Shown here: in pieces, positions 22,688 to 33,170 of the stretch
Position numbering within the stretch: the first letter of the stretch is position 1
Layout of the letters: each line of letters starts with the position of its first letter
From: Aralia elata
Lineage: Eukaryota > Streptophyta > Magnoliopsida > Apiales > Araliaceae
Direction: 5' to 3'
Length of the DNA stretch: 64,000 bases
Assembly (NCBI GenBank): GCA_034770075.1
Contig: CM068379.1
Span: 38,447,130-38,511,129 of the forward strand
Translations under genes and position numbers: made by a program
Notes under the pieces: generated by a model
The model's database searches: none
Seen by the model: only the letters and a program-made list of their open reading frames with translations
What the model was told of the DNA's origin: nothing

Positions 22688-25600
22688 TGTGATGCCCCCA
22701 AATCTAGGTACTTTTAAACCCAGGTCTGGTGCTCCATGGTACTACCCATTTAACACAATAATAACGACATAAATGTAATTACTATATTGTTATAATATGT
22801 CTTAACCTAAATCCCAGGTTCTACGACCTTTAAATCATTAAACATAATAATAATGTTACATCATTCATAATATCTAAAACTATTACATAAATGGATATAT
22901 ATAATCCTCTACTTGGTAATTTTTCCTTTGCCTTTGTCCTTACGGGAACTCGCAGCACATTCTGACTTCGCTGAAAATATTTAATTTAAAGAAAGGATGG
23001 GCATTCAATTGCTCAACAAGTATAATAGTTGTAATAATAACAAAATCAAGAATCGTGACTTCTTAGTATGAACACTTCAATAACTGAACAATAGTTGTGA
23101 AGTAACTTTGAATAATCGGAATAATACTTTCCTTTTGTTTAAAACATTTTTAAAACGACATACTGAGCGGTCATAAGACCTTGAACTTTTCTTTGCGTAA
23201 AGGTTTTAGCAGTAATTCAACTACAAACCGTTTGACTTACGGGCACGTTGGGTTATCAACCTAGTGTACCCTATGTTGATCAACACTAGATGCTAAACAA
23301 CTATATGCGTTTGTTTTGACCGCCTCACGGGTCTGCCAGAATATCTGACTAAAAATTTCCCCAATATTAGGGTTGTTCATCTCAGACTTATCAGAATCCG
23401 CACCAAAACCATTTCGTTTGGATAGATCTACTTAGCATCAATAACATTTCAAAGATTTATAATCAAATCGATAAAATATTTTAACATTTGTCTAGCCGAA
23501 TTAAATGGCATCGACTATCTTTATAAACAGTTCATGTAGACAGAACTTTAAAGCTTTGTTACTTTATAACATGGCATAGCTGAATAACTTGTACAAATAC
23601 TACAAGATTTGTATAAGTTTTAGAAATTTACACAATATACAAGCATTGAATAAATTGGAATCTCAAAACATTGCATAATATTCATAGGAACATAAGTTAA
23701 ATGAATTTCGAAAACTTGTTGCCTTATGCGTTAGTTAATAGCTTATGCTAACTTTCTCTTCAAATAGCCTACATCATTCATTCACGATAACACACTAATT
23801 AGCCACATATAGACTTCATATATTGGTTTAAGTTATCTTAGTTCTCATTTCATAGTGTTCGCATTTGTTAGTTTAATTAACGCGTTCAAACTTTAATAAC
23901 TTCGTTCAACGTCGCGACATTCAGGAACAACACGACCTTCATAATGTTCTTTAGGATGGTTCATTTTATCTTAGAACACTTCATTGATGTTCACTCTTTA
24001 GAACTCAAAATGATTTAATAGATATGGCATGGCGTTACGGAGTTTAGAAAACTCAGTGCCTTGCACGCTCGATTGCACGACATTCCCCAACTTTGCCCTG
24101 CCCATGTGCTGCAACGTAGGTTACCACGCTGGCCTACTGCACCCCATGCACTGCAATGCATCCAACAAGCACTACGGCGCATGGACCCCAGGCCATTCTG
24201 CTCAGTTTTCCAGCTTTTGAAATTTTAACGCGCTTACTTTCGAGCTTCGTAACTCGCTCATCCGATATCGGAATGAGTCCGTTCTCGAGCCATTTTCTTG
24301 TTCGTAACATCCTTTACAAATCACCCGAATGAAATTTTTTTTTCCAGACTCATTATCAAGCCAAAATAGTGGCTCAAAAATCCTTTATTGACTAGTTTTT
24401 CAACATAAGGTTTCTAACGTCTAATTTTCAAATCTTCGTAACTTACTCATCCAACGTCGGATTGAACTCGTTCTTGTGCCTACGGCTCACTTATACTATA
24501 CTTTACAAAACTCCTAAAAAATCAGATTTTTCTGGAAGCGTTATTTAACCATAAAAATGTCCCTAAAGTCATCCGAGACTTAGGTTTTCATGTTTTAGCC
24601 TAGTTTACTAAAAATTTAGCCATAACTTCGTTATAGCATAATTTTACTTCTTTCCAATTGAAACATTTCCTTAACACACATACGTATATTTCTTCCTTTT
24701 AGGATTTCATATATGTCTTACGAACTAACGATTACACTAGTCCGTTTACAGTCCGCTACATAATTTTCCATCCTTTTTGCTTTGGCTTACGTTTTTAGTT
24801 TTCGTTCCACTTTTCATACATATTACCGGTAGTTTACAAGTATATAAACTATCACCACTACCTTATAACTCCAGGATCCTTTATAATCCACCACAAGCAA
24901 CAATAATAACCACCATCAAAGCTAATAAAACTTAGAAAAAGATGATGGATGAAGAGTTAGGGTTTTAGAACTTTACCTCTTGGTTTCTTTCTTCTTCTTG
25001 ATCTTGCTAAGGCTTGATTAAAGCTTGCTAGAATCCTTACTTCTTCGTTTCCTCTTCTATCCGAGCCCTCTCTTTTTTCTCTCTATTCTCCCTTGCTCTT
25101 TCTTTTCTTACTTAGCAAATGAAATGCTAAAATAATCAAAGCTTGGAATGGTTTGGCATATACAAAACATACTTTGCTTTGCTTACAAGTTAGCCATCCA
25201 ACTAGGGTCTTCCCTAGTCATTCCCCTCAACTCTCCAAACCCTTACTAACCAACCCCTCATCATCCTTAATCAACCTACACATAGGCTAATCAAGGTTGG
25301 GTTAACATCATTAAAAATGAAGACTTCTTTTGCTTGCATTAATTGGGGTTGCTTGTTAACTCTCAACACTTACCAAAAATAGAAATTATAAACTTCCTAG
25401 CTTCTCCTCTAGCCCGTACTCCCCCCTATTTGGCCTCATTTGGTTTTCATTTCAACCTTATTTCATCTCCATTTAGCTCACATGTTGACTACATAAACTT
25501 TGGCCCCAAACTTTTAGGTTTTAACCCTTGGCTCAACCCTAGCTAAGCCTCTCAAACCCTAAGCTCAACCCTAGGCTCGGTTAACCCAAATTTAGCTTCG

Positions 25601-25820
25601 TTTCTAGTTTCTTTCTAGTTAAGGTTTCTAACTCATCCGGTTGGGAAAAAGTTAATTTTTTTCCTTTCATAATTTTAAATAAAGTTTACGTCTTTTATCC
25701 CCATATAAACACTATGATGTAATTTGAAAAATTGAAAAACGAAAAAAGGCGATTTCGGCATGAATAGTGTTTTAGTGTCTTTTCTTGAAAATTTTTTATT
25801 TCACATTACGAACCACAACA
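22688..25820 (-). repeat. TkB 5' LTR
   Basis: The inner end reads GGGGGCATCACA on the minus strand, close to GGGGGTGTCACA in TkA and TkE. The R/U5-like part aligns with other Tekay LTRs (for example 23390 against 63560). A GC-rich island lies at 24060-24200. The outer end is less certain: a minus-strand TGTTGTGGTTCG start would give 25820. Pyrimidine-rich sequence at 24980-25130 matches the purine-rich stretch of the other LTRs. Confidence 0.6.
24060..24280 (-). other. GC-rich island and conserved motif in TkB LTR
   Basis: Units such as GCACTGCAATGC and GCACTACGGCGC begin at 24106, about 24126, 24148 and 24169, about 21 bp apart. Next to them, 24247-24266 on the minus strand reads TATCGGATGAGCGAGTTACG, like the CTCGGATGAGAGAGTTATGG motif next to the AtS island; a second copy is at about 24436-24465. 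Confidence 0.45.
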
Positions 25821-25827
25821 CATATAT

Positions 25828-27546
25828 TATTGGTTTGCAGAAACAAGATCAAAGCATACAATCTAACTGAAGCGAAGCGAAAACATGCAATAAAGCAGTT
25901 TAAAATTTTCTGCAATCCCAGGAATTACCTTATGCAATATTATTAATTAAACAACAACGAAGAAGAAGGAATTATACCTTTGCAGATTCAACCTTTGAAC
26001 AGCTACGAGTTCACCTCCCTTGCTTCTTTGCGTTCTTCTCCAATTTCTCGAATCAAACGTTCGTTACTATAGTGTACAATGCCCAAGAGGTGATCCACCA
26101 AGAGTATATTGATTGAAGAAGAAGAGTTTAGGTTCTAATAGACCTTGGGTGGCTAACCTTAGTTTTCTCTCCTAACTATTTAGAGTTTTGAGAATACTTG
26201 CAAAATTGCATTAGTCTATCCCACAATAAGACCCCTCTTATTTTTAGACTAACCCTTTTCCTAAATCATTTAGAAATTAGGGTTTTATGTAATTCCCAAT
26301 CTAATTAGGAATTTAAATAATAATAATAATAATAATAATAATAAGATGATGATTACTCTTATTAATTTATAATTTAGTATTTCTCTAAATACTTAATTAT
26401 AAATATTAAGCTTAAGCTATTTAATTTATTTTACTAATAAATTAAATACACTTAATTTATTATTATTATTAAGACAATCACTTCTAAAATCATATTTCTC
26501 TCTTTTATGGTGTAACCCCTCTAGGTTCAATATTAAGCCGGTAAGTAGAATAAATAAATTAGAATCATTCTAATATTATTTATAATGAATTAAACTCCTT
26601 TAATTAAAATATAAATAAATAATATTTATTCTACATCATGAGTGATACCTTATAAATAATGTATCATAACTATCCGGATAATATGAATTCAACGTCTAAT
26701 CATAAAGGATTATCACAAAGAATACAAAGAACCTATTCCGTGAATAGTTACCGTACAATTCAATCCTTCTACCATGCAATGTCCCGATCAAATATAAAAC
26801 ATGGAATTACTGTCAAGTTTTATTTATTTGATCATATGTATTTCGATTCTAAAATGCACAACTCCAGTTAATGTATTTAACCCTGGCCAGGGATTTATGA
26901 GTTATCACTTTATTGTATCACATAGGACAGTCTCTCCCTTTACTGGAAGTGGTAGATCCTTTGTTGATCATTCACCTATCTCTATATATCCTTTATTATA
27001 TCCGAACGTACCCTACAACAAACCCTAGAGTATTAAGGAATATGACAAAACATAACTCAGTATATATAAGATACTATGATGATCTCAAGTCCAAGGATCA
27101 CTTATACTACTATCACTTTAGGAACACCTATTGACAAATATGTAAAACTCTATTAGGGTTCTTTTATTCAAGTCACGATTAGTAAACTTATTCTCCAATA
27201 AGCACCTACATACTTGCTTTAGTGTCTTCACACAAATAATTATGAGATCAACCATCCTTTTCAACAAAGCAAGCATAGTATGTACTAATCTATTCGGAAT
27301 CAGTAATCCCACATTAGTGATCCAACAATTAGGAACATTTTAGTTTTGAGCTATCTTGAATTTAGATCTCATTAGCATGATCAATATCATGATTCTAAAA
27401 GCATTGCTCGAAAACTATAGGTTTATCACTAACATGGATAAAGAATGCATTTTATTAAATAAATTCTCTTATTAATAAATGAATAAGATTACAAAGTAAA
27501 TACTCATCACATCAAATGTGATTAGCTTGCGGGCATACTAGTTTCA
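25828..27546 (-). repeat. CoS: antisense copia solo LTR
   Basis: On the minus strand it starts TGAAACTAGTATGCCC (27546) and ends CAAACCAATA (25828), like a diverged CoA/CoB/CoC LTR. It keeps the CTCTAGAGGCC-type and AATAAGAG-type regions in diverged form, and the TATA region has decayed to CTAAAAATAAG. Neither a PPT nor a PBS adjoins it. TATAT lies on both sides (25823-25827 and 27547-27551), which fits a target duplication but is low-complexity. Confidence 0.65.
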
Positions 27547-27551
27547 TATAT

Positions 27552-27740
27552 TCACTTACGTACACATCATTTAGGTCATAATACAACCTTTGATCACATA
27601 ACACAGAATAATATCCATAAAAAAATTTATTTTATTTGATAATATTCATAAACCTAGTTACAAGTCTATGCACGATTCTCGATCGTTAAATGCAAAGTCT
27701 ACAGTGTTGAGGATATCATTATATAAATCAACATCTAGGC
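27552..27740. other. Unassigned AT-rich stretch
   Basis: I see no ORF or recognisable repeat here. It may be sequence that flanked the TkB LTR before the solo LTR arrived, or the decayed start of the Athila LTR that follows. Confidence 0.3.
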
Positions 27741-28671
27741 TTATTGAAGGGATATATATACATACATACATTCATACATTTATACAGAATAAGGATATAT
27801 CATCATATTTTGAGGTTAGGGTTTTTGTCAAATATTGAAGGATAGCACTTGAAGGTTTGCAAGGATTGAGGAGAGAGGGGGAAGATCAACTGTGGCAGAG
27901 TTTTCTTTTTTACTCTTATTCTTTTAATTCTTGTATTCTGAAGATGTTTTCTGGATTTTTAATGATGATTCCATTTATTACTATGAACTAATTTTCTTTT
28001 AAGATTGCAATGGAACCCAATGCGTAGTTTAAACTACTTTTCTCTCTTTTGACTATATTGATTATGGAGGAATCGTTTGTCATATTTTGTGGCTAATTTA
28101 CAATTGCCTGATCAATAATTATCTGATATAATCTATATGAAATTGAAAAATGGATTATAGGTTTAGATCTGAATATGATGACATGTGATCTTGCTTATTC
28201 TAAAGATTAAATATCATGATTTATGTATATAGGATAGTAATATACCTATATGCCACAAGTAACTTGATTTGAGGATTGGTGTTGAATGGATTTATTCTTA
28301 ATTATTTCACATAGGAATATAGTGAATTAATTGGAATAAATATTTTTATCTAATATCTTGGAAGAGGGTTTTATGAATAATTAATTAATTAGATAGAGAG
28401 TGAAGAGGTTTAAATGAAACATCGGGGGAAATTGTAATCTTAGAATTTTAATCTGGTAATATTCTTTGTTAACTAGTTAGATATTTTTAATAATTAATTT
28501 ATGATCTTAATTCCATTGGTTTAAATAAAATCAACTTGATATTAAGTTAGTAATTGGATTAATATATTATTAATATATTGCTTGTGGGAACGATACTCTA
28601 CTTACTACTATATTACTTGTTGATCATGTATACTTACACGTAATTGTCAATTAAAAAATTGGGCAAATAAA
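27741..28671 (+). repeat. AtG: 3' part of an Athila-type 5' LTR
   Basis: It aligns with the second half of the AtL LTR (for example the GATTGCAATGGAACCCAATG region near 28003 against 37607, and the ACTTGTTGATCATGTATAC region near 28616). It is followed by a tRNA-Asp-type PBS, which confirms it as a 5' LTR. The start is missing or too diverged to place. Confidence 0.6.
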
Positions 28672-28675
28672 TTTT

Positions 28676-28693
28676 TGGCACCGTTGTCGGAGA
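28676..28693 (+). promoter_or_regulatory. AtG primer binding site (tRNA-Asp type)
   Basis: TGGCACCGTTGTCGGAGA differs from the AtL PBS TGGCGCCGTTGCCGGGGA by three transitions (G to A, C to T, G to A). The intact form is complementary to the 3' end of plant tRNA-Asp(GTC). Confidence 0.7.
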
Positions 28694-28812
28694 ATATTTT
28701 AATAATTATTTTTTTCAATATTAATTTTCATCAATTTGGTCTTAGTTTAAACATTTTTTGTATTTTGCTTAATTGTTTCCTTTTGCATGCACTCTTGATT
28801 TTGTATGCAAAC

Positions 28813-29546
28813 GCGATCGAAGGAAAAGGAACTACTACTGTTCGTAGACGAAATCAAGAGAAGATTCTGAAACCAAGGAGAAAATTGTTTCAAGAAAGGC
28901 AAGTTAAAGATACCATGGCTGTAGAAGAAGAATAAAAATCACTCAAGGATTATGCTATGCCGCAGGTTACGGAGATCCATTCGAGCATTCGAAGACCGAC
29001 AATCCAAGCAAATACTTTTGAGATCAAGCTGGGCACAATTCAGATGATCCAGAATTCAATTCAGTTTAGGGGTTTGCCTAATGATGATCCAACGATCATT
29101 TGGTTAGCTTCTTAGAGATTTGTGACACGTTCAAGTACAATGGAGTTACTGATGATGTTGTTAGACTCCGACTTTTCCCTTTCACACTCTGTGATAAGGC
29201 GAAAAGTTGGTTACACTCACTATCAGCAGGGTCTATCACAACATGGAATGACTTAGCGCAGATGTTTTCAGCAAAAATTTTCTCGTCAGCAAAGACAACT
29301 AAGATGAGGAATGACATCATTTCGTTTGCACAACAGGATTTCGAGTCTCTATATGAAGCTTGGGAGCGTTTCAAGGATTTTTTGCGAAAATGTCCTCATC
29401 ATGGCATTCCCAAGTGGTTACAGGTTCAAACATTTTACAATGGGTTGTTCAACGCAACACAGACTAGTATTAATGCAATTGCAGGTGGAGTGTTGATGGG
29501 AAAGAATTTTAACGAGGCGTACGAGCTATTCATAGTTGGTTCATAG
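28813..29546 (+). pseudogene. AtG Athila-type gag, N-terminal and capsid region
   Basis: The N-terminal part has basic sequence (KILKPRRKLFQERQVKD), a stop at 28933, then a part with IRRPTIQANTFEIKLGTIQM. A frameshift near 29095 leads to the open frame 29100-29546 with FLEICDTFKYNGVTDDVVRL, SITTWNDLAQMF, FAQQDFESLYEAWERFKDFL and LQVQTFYNGL, which together are the hallmark of Athila Gag (retrotransposon gag domain). Zinc knuckles and pol are absent: after the stop at 29544 the sequence jumps to 3' non-coding sequence. The normal product would be the capsid protein. Confidence 0.85.
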
Positions 29547-30488
29547 TTGCATTTTCATAGCATGTTAATTTTAGTGTTATGTTTATACCGTATAATAATG
29601 GCCTTTAGTTTTAATTATCTTCAGGTACCAAACATCTCAAGACAAGAGCAAACACAAGCACCAAGGTGCACTATCCAAACGCCGAGGTGCTACCTCATGC
29701 CAAGCCTCTACATATGAAGCACCTAGGTGCGAGTTTGAAGCACCGCGGCGCCTGACTACCCCAGTCTCTCAGATGACCAAGCACTTAGGCACGCTCGTTA
29801 AGCGCCGCAACACCTAAACATGCCTAAGCTTTTGCACTCTAAGCGCCTCAACGCCTTCATTAAGCACCGCAGCGTTTCATTAATCCCCACTTTCTGCATA
29901 GTAAGCACCTAGGCACACCAAGGAAAGCGCCGCGACGCTTGGACCAATTGAGAGAAATTAAACGAGCCGCTTGGGCGGAATTCAAAAGACCCCTTCACCA
30001 CTTCAACTTTTCACTTCAACTCAATAACTTCCAACTTCACCTTTCCATCTCTAAATTTCAACTTCCATTCAACAACCACAATAGTCTAATCCTATTCCAT
30101 CCCTAATTCCCTAACATATACAAATACCTATTTACATTGGAATCAAAGGATCATTCTCAATTGCAAGTAACTAAGAGATCATCACCAACTCTCTACAATT
30201 ATGTGTCATCTCCAAGTAAGGGTTTAATTAGATTCACTTATAATTGTTTAAGTTTATTTGTTGGGTTACAAATTTTGATTGTACTGGTGAAGAGTAAGCC
30301 TTAGTACTTGAAATTAGGAGGATTCTTTGAAGAAAGGTATAAATAATTGTTGGGAAACTTGGGATTGCACACAAACTGTTTGATAAATTGCTTAAGTAAA
30401 GAAATTTATTGGCTAGCTTATGTTTAGTAGGTGTTTGGGCTGTGTTTCTGTTTGTTAAGTTACTGTGCAGCATCATCATCTATCGATC
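29547..30488 (+). other. AtG non-coding region with a phased array of palindromic units
   Basis: No gene is seen. From 29656 to 29940, ten 14-15-bp units of the type AAGCACCTAGGTGC or AAGCGCCGCGACGC start at 29656, 29678, 29717, 29738, 29779, 29800, 29841, 29862, 29903 and 29925. Units come in pairs 21-22 bp apart and the pairs repeat every 61-62 bp, while the spacers (6 and 26 bp) are not alike. The rest (29950-30488) is AT-rich with no feature I recognise. Confidence 0.6.
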
Positions 30489-30826
30489 ATGGCTCCAAAA
30501 CGGCATAGGGGTGAAAGTTCACAACAACCACCATCCAACCCATACGGCAAGAAGCGTTTTGTGAGTGCAGATGCTTATGATAGGTTCAACAACGTGTTGG
30601 CTGGCAAGAAATTAATTTAGGAGCGTGGCTTGCAATGGAATGCCACTACATCCAGCCAACTAGCCGCGATGATTACTAAGAGGAAATGATGGGAATTCAC
30701 AAAATAGTCGGAGCCAGTTGTGATGTCAATTGTAAAAGAGTTCTACATTAACGCTAAGGAATCAGAACGGTTAATTGTTCAAGTGCGGGGGAAGTCAGTT
30801 TCATTCAACCCAGAGAGCATCAATTC
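30489..30826 (+). pseudogene. Plant-transposon-domain-like ORF remnant (AtG 3' ORF?)
   Basis: The frame starts MAPKRHRGESSQQPPSNPYG, then KKRFVSADAYDRFNNVLAGK, a stop (about 30618), ERGLQWNATTSSQLAAMITK, stops near 30688 and 30705, then VVMSIVKEFYINAKES and VQVRGKSVSFNPESIN. The order RF-ERGL-VKEFY-VRGK-IN is that of the widespread plant 'putative plant transposon protein' domain often found near Athila-type elements. It is cut at 30827 by the SIRE LTR. I infer it is the 3' ORF of AtG. Function unknown. Confidence 0.5.
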
Positions 30827-31210
30827 TGTTGTTTCCCAAAGGCACTTAGAGATCTAGAAGGGCCTTAAGTTGTTCAATTGTAAAGATTTGAGTGATCTAT
30901 ATTTTTAGTGGATTTCCTACTTATCGAAGTAGAAGAGCCGAACCACTTAAAATCTCGCCTGTGTCATTTACTTTTCTATACTTACTTTCTGTCATATTAT
31001 TGTTTGTGTGACTTTAAACCAAATATACTAAATTTAGAACTGAGATTTCTTTCAATCTTTAAGGGGTCTTTTAAAAAAATAAAAAATATTCTGTTGTGCT
31101 TAATCAATTCTAATTAACTAATTATTTGGTAATGTCCTTAATAAATTAAATTTTAAAAGAGGATCTATTCAACCCCCTTCTAGATCTCTAAGTGCCTTTG
31201 GGAAATAACA
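30827..31210 (+). repeat. SIRE-like 5' LTR with long terminal inverted repeats
   Basis: It runs from TGTTGTTTCCC to GGGAAATAACA, directly before the PBS. The first and last 36 bp are inverted copies of each other apart from one mismatch at position 5 (TGTTG/TGTTA). Ordinary LTRs have only a few inverted terminal bases. The 3' LTR is missing, so the limits rest on the TG/CA ends, the inverted repeat and the PBS. Confidence 0.65.
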
Positions 31211-31212
31211 AG

Positions 31213-31224
31213 TGTTATCAGAGC
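31213..31224 (+). promoter_or_regulatory. SIRE-like primer binding site
   Basis: TGTTATCAGAGC, one change from TGGTATCAGAGC, which is complementary to initiator Met tRNA. Confidence 0.75.
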
Positions 31225-31264
31225 AAGTTCTTATGAACATAAAGTTTACACTTTGAGTAGATCC

Positions 31265-33170
31265 ATGACACTAAATAAAACCAGTTCTGAGCTTGGTGGT
31301 GGAAATAAGCCACCTCTCCTAAATAGAAAAAAAATTGCTAATTGGAAAGTGCGTATACAGGCGTACATGGATGCTATTGATGATGATCTGTTTGATGTTG
31401 TCCTAAATGGTCCATATGTTCTTACCAAGCTAGCTTTTACAACTGATGATCCCAACAAGGTAGCAGTCAAGCAGCGTACAGAGTTGACCGAGAACGAGAA
31501 GAAGCTGGTGCAGCTGGATAATAGGGCCAAGAACATTCTGTTCTGGAGGATGAACTTTTTGAAAATGTTGTCAACTACACCACTGCCAAAGAAGTATGGG
31601 AATCCCTGTTGGTGATGCATGAGGGCACAGAAGAAGTCAGAGAAAATAAGCACTCCCTCTTAACCCAATAATATGAGATGTTCTCTCATATCCTTGGAGA
31701 GAATATCACTGCAATATATGAAAGATTTAACGTCCTCCTCAACTCCTTGCGATCCTATGGCAAGGTCTATCCCAACAAAGACCTGAATATAAAGTTTATG
31801 AGGGCTCTTCCAAGCAAGTGGGATGCCAAAACCACTACTATTCGAGAATCAAAGAACTTGCATGAGATGACTATGCAGAAACTCTATGGTAATCTTCTTA
31901 CCTACGAGTTAGAGCTAAATTAAAGGGTAGAGACTCTTTCTGAAAGTAACAAAAAGGATAAAGGTGTTGCTCGCAAAGCTTTTGAAGCTACCTCCAAAGT
32001 TCTAGCTGAAACTGAAGAAGATAATGATCGAGATGAAGCCGATGAAGATGAAGATATAACCTTGCTTGCTCGAAAGCTAAGAAAGTTCATGAGAAAAAGT
32101 AGCAGCTTGAGGCCAAAGAAGAACTTCAACAAAGGTAGCAGTAGTAGAGAATAAGATAAAGATCTATGCTACAACTGCAAGAAACCTGGCCATTATATCG
32201 TAGAGTGCACCAAACCTTTGCGAGAGGAGCTCAAGAAGGACAAGAAGAAGTCTTATGGAAAGAAAGAGTATAAAGGCTACAAGAAGCATCACAAAAGAGA
32301 AAGAGGCTTCGTAGCTGAAGGATCATGGAGTGATTCAAAAAATTACTCTAGCTCAAACTCCAGCGATGATGAAGAACCTCAAGTAGTAAATCTCTGCTTA
32401 ATGGCAGTTGAAGGAGACTCTAGTGCAATCACTGATCGTCGAGAGACCGACTAGGTATTTGACTTTAACTCTCCTGATGTGAATATTGATGATCTCAGAT
32501 TAGCATTGCATGATATAACATCTGATTTTCATTAATATATGAAGTGGTTCAGGGTTCTATCAAAGGACCATTCTCTTCTTCAAGAGGAGAAAGAGAAAGT
32601 GCAAGTAGAGTTGGAAACTACTCTATGAAACACTGCCTCTCTATCCAAGCTTGAGGCTGAGAATGAGAATTTGAGAAAGATAACTGACTCCAATGCACTG
32701 AGGGAGTCTGTTCTTACCTCTAGAATAGAGGAGTTAGAAAATACGATCTCTATGTGGAATCGTTCTTCCTCATCTATGGATTTACTGATCACAAGTCAGA
32801 GAGCTATCTCTGATAGATCAGGTTTGGGGTTTGGGGATCTATCTTCTATCCCCAGTGTGGAAAAATCAATGGAGAATAACAATGAAAGCGTCTCCTCTTC
32901 CAATAGAGGCATTATATTTGTAAAATCTAAAGAAATTGTAGAGCTTATTATTCTAAGCTGTCCAATTTCTGTTGATCAAATAGTTGTTCCAAAGAATAAA
33001 AAGTCACATACTGGTCTGGGTTTTATAAAACTGCAAAGTAAATCCAAGTCTACAATTGTACCTCGAAGGATCGTAGAGTCTGAAAAGTTCAACTCTACGA
33101 AGCAACCAGGCACAAATCGTAGAACTGGTTCCTACTTTACGAAAACTCAAAATCGTAGAATAGTATAGAA
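31265..33170 (+). pseudogene. SIRE-like gag with coiled-coil extension
   Basis: The start MTLNKTSSELGGGNKPPLLN leads to a UBN2-type Gag (NWKVRIQAYMDAIDDDLFDV; 31253-31615), with a frame change near 31610 and a continuation at 31678-31923 (FNVLLNSLRSYGKVYPN, MRALPSKWDAKTTTIRESK). A CCHC knuckle CYNCKKPGHYIVEC lies at 32167-32208, followed by a Lys-rich stretch and an acidic serine-rich stretch. From 32560 to 32800 a leucine/glutamate-rich coiled coil follows (LEAENENLRKITDS). Stops at 32452 and 32626, among others, disrupt it. Confidence 0.75.

Larger units (their letters stand above)
16584..25820 (-). mobile_element. TkB: Tekay-like gypsy element on the minus strand, 3' end outside the window
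   Basis: Read right to left: 5' LTR, PBS, ORF0, leader (with a solo Athila LTR inserted), gag and pol. It is broken at 16584 by CoB, within the sequence just before the chromodomain. It is clearly more diverged from TkA and TkE than they are from each other, so it is a separate related family. The outer (right) LTR limit near 25820 is approximate. Confidence 0.7.

Noticed and set aside
24029..24220. 63-residue ORF near the TkB island
   Set aside because: It lies opposite in strand to the element in a GC-rich LTR segment and has no known motif.
29656..29940. CRISPR-like array
   Set aside because: Repeats are short, variable and palindromic with 6/26-bp spacers in a plant retrotransposon; no cas genes are present.
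30908..31117. 69-residue ORF in the SIRE-like LTR
   Set aside because: It lies wholly within the LTR, is AT-rich and hydrophobic by composition, and has no recognisable motif.
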